From an uncultured Agathobaculum sp. (lineage in GTDB: Bacteria; Bacillota; Clostridia; Oscillospirales; Butyricicoccaceae): DNA of 16,442 nt. Shown here piece after piece: positions 13,710 through 16,442 of the stretch. The stretch is from contig CALWJG010000015.1 of the NCBI GenBank assembly GCA_944380945.1, forward strand, positions 1 to 16,442, in the 5' to 3' direction. The notes beneath the pieces were generated by a model. It was not told the DNA's origin. It did not search any database and worked only from the letters and a program-made list of their open reading frames with translations. The translations under genes and the position numbers were made by a program. The stretch's first letter is position 1, and each line of letters opens with the position of its first letter.

Positions 13710-14717
13710 TTGGCGAAAAATTATCGTGACAATTTCGACTATTCCGAGGCGATCGCCAACACGACCGACGCCGGCGAGCGGCAGCAGCTGCTCTCCGAGC
13801 GCCAGAACAAGATCGATGCCGAGGGGCTGTCTGGCAAGGTTGCTTCCAACGAGGCGGTTGCGACCTGGAACGGCGACTACCGCCCGTATACCGTCTCCTC
13901 AGGCGGCGGCAGCGACAAGGGCGGCGGCCGGGTGATCTCATATGAGCAGGACAGCTCTGCCAGCCTGGAAGCGCTCAACCAGCTGTATGCCGCAGCGGAG
14001 GCTGCGCGGCTGCAGCGGTTCGAGGCCGCGCGCGAGCGCATCCAGCAGCAGCTGCAGAGCAACCTGTCTGCGATCGAGACCGACTACACCGCCGGCATGA
14101 CGCAGACCGACATCAACGCGCGCCAGTCCGTGCTCGCGAACGAGGAAAAGCTGGCGGCGCTCGGCTTGAACATGGGCGCGCGCGGCGCGGCGGCGACCTC
14201 GGGCGCGGCGGAATCCAGCCGCATCGCGCTGGACAACCAGTACCGCAGCGATCTGAACGCGCTCGGGCAGGCGCGCCTGTCCGCCCGCGCCGCAGCGCGG
14301 GACAGCGCAGCCGATCAGGAGGCCGCGCTTGAGAGCGATTACTATGTCTCCGCGGAAAACGCCGCGCTCCAGCAGGCGCAGGCGCAGCTGGCGCAGTTCA
14401 ATGCGGACCGCGATTACAGCATCTCGCTGGCCGGCCTGACCGGCTTCCTGAACGGCACGCCGACCATGAGCTGGTACAACTATCAGCTCAACGCGGGCAG
14501 CGCAGCCAACAGCGCGGCGCTTGGTATGCTTGAGCTGTCGAACGACATGCAGGCAGTGGCTTACGAGCAGGCGCTCAACCGCTGGAAAACCAGCGGCTAT
14601 GTGCAGTCGGGCGATGCGGATATCCTCGGCGTGCCGGCCGGCACACCGACTGCGGACGTCAGCTACCAGAACGCCAATCTGGCGCTGCAGCAATGGAAAT
14701 CCGGCTACTGGTACTAA
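13710..14717 (+). CDS. Ala/Gln-rich coiled-coil protein, candidate internal virion (ejection) protein
   Basis: A 335-residue protein with no recognised enzymatic motif. Residues 1-60 include GERQQLLSERQNKIDAEGL, a helical motif often seen in Firmicutes phage structural proteins. About 60-80 is a Gly/Ser linker. Residues about 85-245 are Ala/Gln/Glu-rich heptad-like helix (SLEALNQLYAAAEAARLQRF, then the AQAQLAQFN region). The C-terminus holds Tyr/Asn-rich segments (SWYNYQLNAG, YQNANLALQQWKSGYWY). Last position in the head module, composition and a low-complexity coiled coil resemble ejected internal virion proteins of short-tailed phages. The start is TTG at 13710, with AAAGGAGGG just upstream. 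Alternatives are a tail tape-like or attachment protein. Confidence 0.55.
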   Translation: MAKNYRDNFDYSEAIANTTDAGERQQLLSERQNKIDAEGLSGKVASNEAVATWNGDYRPYTVSSGGGSDKGGGRVISYEQDSSASLEALNQLYAAAEAARLQRFEAARERIQQQLQSNLSAIETDYTAGMTQTDINARQSVLANEEKLAALGLNMGARGAAATSGAAESSRIALDNQYRSDLNALGQARLSARAAARDSAADQEAALESDYYVSAENAALQQAQAQLAQFNADRDYSISLAGLTGFLNGTPTMSWYNYQLNAGSAANSAALGMLELSNDMQAVAYEQALNRWKTSGYVQSGDADILGVPAGTPTADVSYQNANLALQQWKSGYWY

Positions 14718-14733
14718 TCCGCCTTACAGACGC

Positions 14734-14764
14734 AAAAAGCCGCTCACCTGTCGGTGAGCGGCTT
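14734..14764 (-). terminator. Minus-strand terminator at the far end of family B copy 2
   Basis: On the minus strand a perfect 12-bp stem, AAGCCGCTCACC with GGTGAGCGGCTT, runs into TTTTTGCG. This is a good Rho-independent terminator. It would stop enolase read-through or a minus-strand RNA made from the B element before it runs into the cassette. Confidence 0.65.
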
Positions 14765-14979
14765 GAGACTGTCGAAAAACATGGTTTTTCGAACAGTCTC
14801 TCGTTTGAAACTACAGTTTCAAACGAATATTCCGCTGTCTGCGCGCGCCTTTCAGGCACACTTGACAGCGGTTTGTATAAAATCCGAGGTACACGCCCCC
14901 GGATTTTATGAAAGCAGCGGTTCCACCGCTGCTTTCTGTTTGAATGCGCGCCTGCGGCGCGAAAACTTTTCGACAAGCT

Positions 14980-15003
14980 AAAGCCGCCCACCGGGGCGGC
15001 TTT
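14980..15003. terminator. Terminator between cassette and enolase
   Basis: AAAGCCGCCC (14980-14989) and GGGCGGCTTT (14994-15003) form a perfect 10-bp stem with a 4-nt loop, with T3 on either strand. It begins 15 nt beyond the enolase stop on the minus strand, so it is the likely first terminator of eno and would also block cassette transcripts entering eno antisense. Confidence 0.7.
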
Positions 15004-15018
15004 GCTGTGCGTATTGAC

Positions 15019-16338
15019 TTACTTGTTCTTCAGGTTGAAGAAAGCGTCCTTGCCGAGGTACTGCGCAACATCCTCGCCCAGCTCTTCCTCGATGCGGAGC
15101 AGCTGGTTGTACTTGGCAACACGGTCGGTGCGGCTCGGCGCGCCGGTCTTGATCTGGCCCGCGTTGAGCGCAACCGCGATGTCCGCGATGGTCGCGTCCT
15201 CGGTCTCGCCCGAACGATGGGAGACGACTGCGGTGTAGCCCGCGCGGTTCGCCATCTGGATGGCGTCCAGGGTCTCGGTCAGCGAGCCGATCTGGTTGAC
15301 CTTGATCAGGATGGAGTTGGCAACACCCAGATCGATGCCCTTCTTCAGACGGGTGGTGTTGGTGACGAACAGGTCGTCGCCGACCAGCTGGATCTTGTCG
15401 CCCAGCGCCTTGGTCAGCATCGCCCAGCCTTCCCAATCCTCTTCGGCCATGCCGTCCTCGAGGGAGATGATCGGGTACTTGTCCGCAAAGGTCTTCCACA
15501 TCTTGACCAGCTGCTGCTGGGTCAGCTTCTTGCCGGACTTGGGCTGGATATAGCACTTCTCCTCGTCGTTCCACCACTCGGAGGAAGCAGCGTCGATCGC
15601 GATCATGAAGTCCTCGCCGGGCTTGTAGCCGGCCTCTTCGATGGCCTTGACGATAACCTTGAGCGCGTCCTCATCCTTCTTCAGGTTGGGCGCGTAGCCG
15701 CCCTCGTCGCCGACGCCCGCAGCCGGGGTGCCGTTCTCCTTGAGGGTGGTCTTGAGCTGATGGAACACCTCAGCGCAGCGGCGCAGCGCCTCGCGGAAGG
15801 ACGGGGCGGATACCGGCATGATCATGAACTCCTGGATCTCAACGTTGTTGGTCGCGTGCGCGCCGCCGTTGAGGATGTTCATCATGGGCATCGGCAGGGT
15901 CTTGGCGTTGCAGCCGCCGATATAGTTGTAAAGCGGCAGGGAGAGCGCCTCAGCAGCCGCCTTGGCAACCGCCAGAGAAACGCCCAGGATCGCGTTCGCG
16001 CCGAACTTGGTCTTGTTCGGGGTGCCGTCCGCCTCGATCATGGCCTTGTCGATGGCCTGCTGGTCGAGCGCATTCATGCCGATGATGGTCTCGGCGATCT
16101 CGCCGTTGACCGCGTCGACCGCCTTGAGGACGCCCTTGCCGTTGTAACGGGACTTGTCGCCGTCACGCAGCTCGCAGGCCTCAAAGATGCCGGTCGAAGC
16201 GCCGGACGGAACCGCCGCGCGGCCCATGTAGGCGCCAGTGTCGCCCTCAACGTAAACTTCGACCTCTACGGTCGGATTGCCGCGGGAGTCCATGACCTCA
16301 CGGCCGAGTACATCAACAATTTCAATGTAGCCCTTCAT
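15019..16338 (-). CDS. eno: Enolase (2-phosphoglycerate dehydratase)
   Basis: Cytoplasmic glycolytic enzyme converting 2-phosphoglycerate to phosphoenolpyruvate; 439 residues, a full-length bacterial enolase. Motifs are GREVMDSRGNPTVEVEV (12-28), the mobile loop SGASTG (45-50), GGAHATNNVEIQEFM, catalytic Glu212 in GDEGGYAP, and Mg ligands Asp249, Glu294 (SLEDGMAEEDW) and Asp321 (VGDDLFVTN). Catalytic Lys346 lies in LIKVNQIGS, and SHRSGETED and KTGAPSRTDR bind substrate. I chose ATG 16338 because AAAGGAG lies 8 nt upstream; an in-frame ATG at 16383 adds an AT-rich, non-conserved stretch. It converges on the cassette and is separated from it by family B copy 2. Nothing unusual in the protein. 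Confidence 0.98.
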   Translation of the reverse strand: MKGYIEIVDVLGREVMDSRGNPTVEVEVYVEGDTGAYMGRAAVPSGASTGIFEACELRDGDKSRYNGKGVLKAVDAVNGEIAETIIGMNALDQQAIDKAMIEADGTPNKTKFGANAILGVSLAVAKAAAEALSLPLYNYIGGCNAKTLPMPMMNILNGGAHATNNVEIQEFMIMPVSAPSFREALRRCAEVFHQLKTTLKENGTPAAGVGDEGGYAPNLKKDEDALKVIVKAIEEAGYKPGEDFMIAIDAASSEWWNDEEKCYIQPKSGKKLTQQQLVKMWKTFADKYPIISLEDGMAEEDWEGWAMLTKALGDKIQLVGDDLFVTNTTRLKKGIDLGVANSILIKVNQIGSLTETLDAIQMANRAGYTAVVSHRSGETEDATIADIAVALNAGQIKTGAPSRTDRVAKYNQLLRIEEELGEDVAQYLGKDAFFNLKNK

Positions 16339-16388
16339 AATTTTTTCTCCTTTATTATAAATTTGGAAAAGCTGACAAATCAAATGGC

Positions 16389-16422
16389 GAATGGAACAGG
16401 GGGAATGTTTCCCCTTCCATTC
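16389..16422. promoter_or_regulatory. Interrupted hairpin upstream of eno
   Basis: GAATGGAA (16389-16396) pairs with TTCCATTC (16415-16422), and inside it GGGGAA (16400-16405) pairs with TTCCCC (16409-16414), with a 3-nt bulge on one side. It lies 50-85 nt upstream of the eno ATG. It may belong to the eno leader or to the terminator of a gene outside the window; the window edge prevents a decision. Confidence 0.4.
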
Positions 16423-16442
16423 CCGTTTCCTGCGGGCGCGCA

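Larger units (their letters stand above)
5839..14717 (+). mobile_element. Phage-derived head and packaging cassette (nine genes, no integrase)
   Basis: A compact plus-strand block in the usual order of short-tailed phage head genes: small terminase-like, large terminase, small membrane protein, portal, scaffold-like, capsid, connector, nozzle-like and coiled-coil protein. Host minus-strand genes flank it closely on both sides. I see no integrase, transposase, repressor, replication, lysis or receptor-binding gene, and no flanking direct repeats. Reading frames are intact, and base composition appears as GC-rich as the host. It is either a decayed prophage pruned to its structural core or a domesticated particle-forming system; intact frames, one good promoter and an SOS box favour retained function. 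Confidence 0.75.
14734..15003. repeat. Multi-hairpin element, family B, copy 2 (end of cassette to enolase gap)
   Basis: This fills the 301-bp gap between the last cassette gene and enolase. It aligns without gaps to copy 1 at an offset of 3580 over 11185-11330, with 12 differences in 146 positions by my reading. Stems are AAGCCGCTCACC/GGTGAGCGGCTT (14737-14764), the 16-bp stem at 14765-14800, TCGTTTGAAACT/AGTTTCAAACGA, CCGCTGTC/GACAGCGG enclosing GCCT/AGGC, ATAAAATCCG/CGGATTTTAT (14877-14909), AAAGCAGCGG/CCGCTGCTTT (14911-14935), CGCGCC/GGCGCG (14947-14961) and AAAGCCGCCC/GGGCGGCTTT (14980-15003). Several differences from copy 1 are paired changes. No gene is present here. Confidence 0.85.

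Noticed and set aside
7438..15003. Hairpin arrays as a CRISPR array or insertion sequence remnant
   Set aside because: There are no regularly spaced identical repeats with unique spacers, no cas genes, and no transposase fragment; the units are contiguous different stems.
5773..15018. Attachment-site direct repeats around the cassette
   Set aside because: By eye no repeat longer than about 8 bases is shared between the left boundary (5773-5840) and the right boundary (14990-15050), and no tRNA or integrase is present.
16354..16383. TTGATT-18-TATAAT on the minus strand as the eno promoter
   Set aside because: The boxes are fair, but transcription would start inside the Shine-Dalgarno sequence of eno, leaving almost no leader. 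It may be an A/T-rich leader instead.
16425..16442. Possible third, inverted family B fragment at the window end
   Set aside because: The last bases read backwards (TGCGCGCCCGCAGGAAAC) resemble the TGCGCGCC...GAAAC part of family B, but the stem does not form and the match is short and cut by the edge.

Overview
The window looks like chromosomal DNA of a GC-rich Firmicute, most likely a gut-type Clostridia of the Oscillospirales. The evidence is strong Shine-Dalgarno sites (AGGAGG) before nearly every gene, GTG and TTG starts, an SLH-domain surface protein, an FtsK/SpoIIIE-type translocase, a BacA-type UppP and a single-copy-style enolase. The genus is not resolved from sequence alone.

Host genes frame the window and all lie on the minus strand. 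From the left they are: a secreted SLH protein (cut by the window edge), a flavin reductase-like protein, an FtsK/SpoIIIE DNA translocase, undecaprenyl-diphosphatase and a Cof-type HAD phosphatase. At the right end is enolase. Nothing suggests these genes act together in one pathway.

Between the HAD gene and enolase sits a plus-strand block of nine genes (about 5.84-14.72 kb) with the order of a short-tailed phage head module. The genes are: a small terminase-like protein, the large terminase, a small membrane protein, a P22-type portal, a scaffold-like protein, a major capsid protein with an added C-terminal chitobiase-like beta domain, a head-tail connector, a beta-rich nozzle/stabilisation-like protein, and an Ala/Gln-rich coiled-coil protein that could be an ejected internal virion protein. 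Host genes bound it on both sides, and I see no integrase, repressor, replication, lysis or receptor-binding gene. It could build and fill a particle but could not by itself excise, replicate or lyse. It starts from one well-formed promoter (TTGACA-17-TATTCT) whose -35 box overlaps a LexA/SOS box (GAAC-N4-GTTC), so DNA damage probably induces it.

All four intergenic gaps over 150 bp that follow cassette genes hold arrays of hairpins rather than plain spacers. They form two families of two copies each. Family A (about 150 nt) follows terL and the scaffold gene. Family B (about 260 nt) follows the capsid gene and the last gene. The two B copies are about 92% identical over 146 gap-free positions. 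Several of their differences fall on paired positions and keep the pairing, and two stems are entirely different in sequence yet still fold. On the minus strand both B copies end in a GC hairpin followed by T5, so the element may be a minus-strand structured RNA or a dispersed palindromic repeat.

The strongest candidates for something undescribed are the SOS-controlled, integrase-less capsid and packaging cassette and the covarying hairpin elements inside it.
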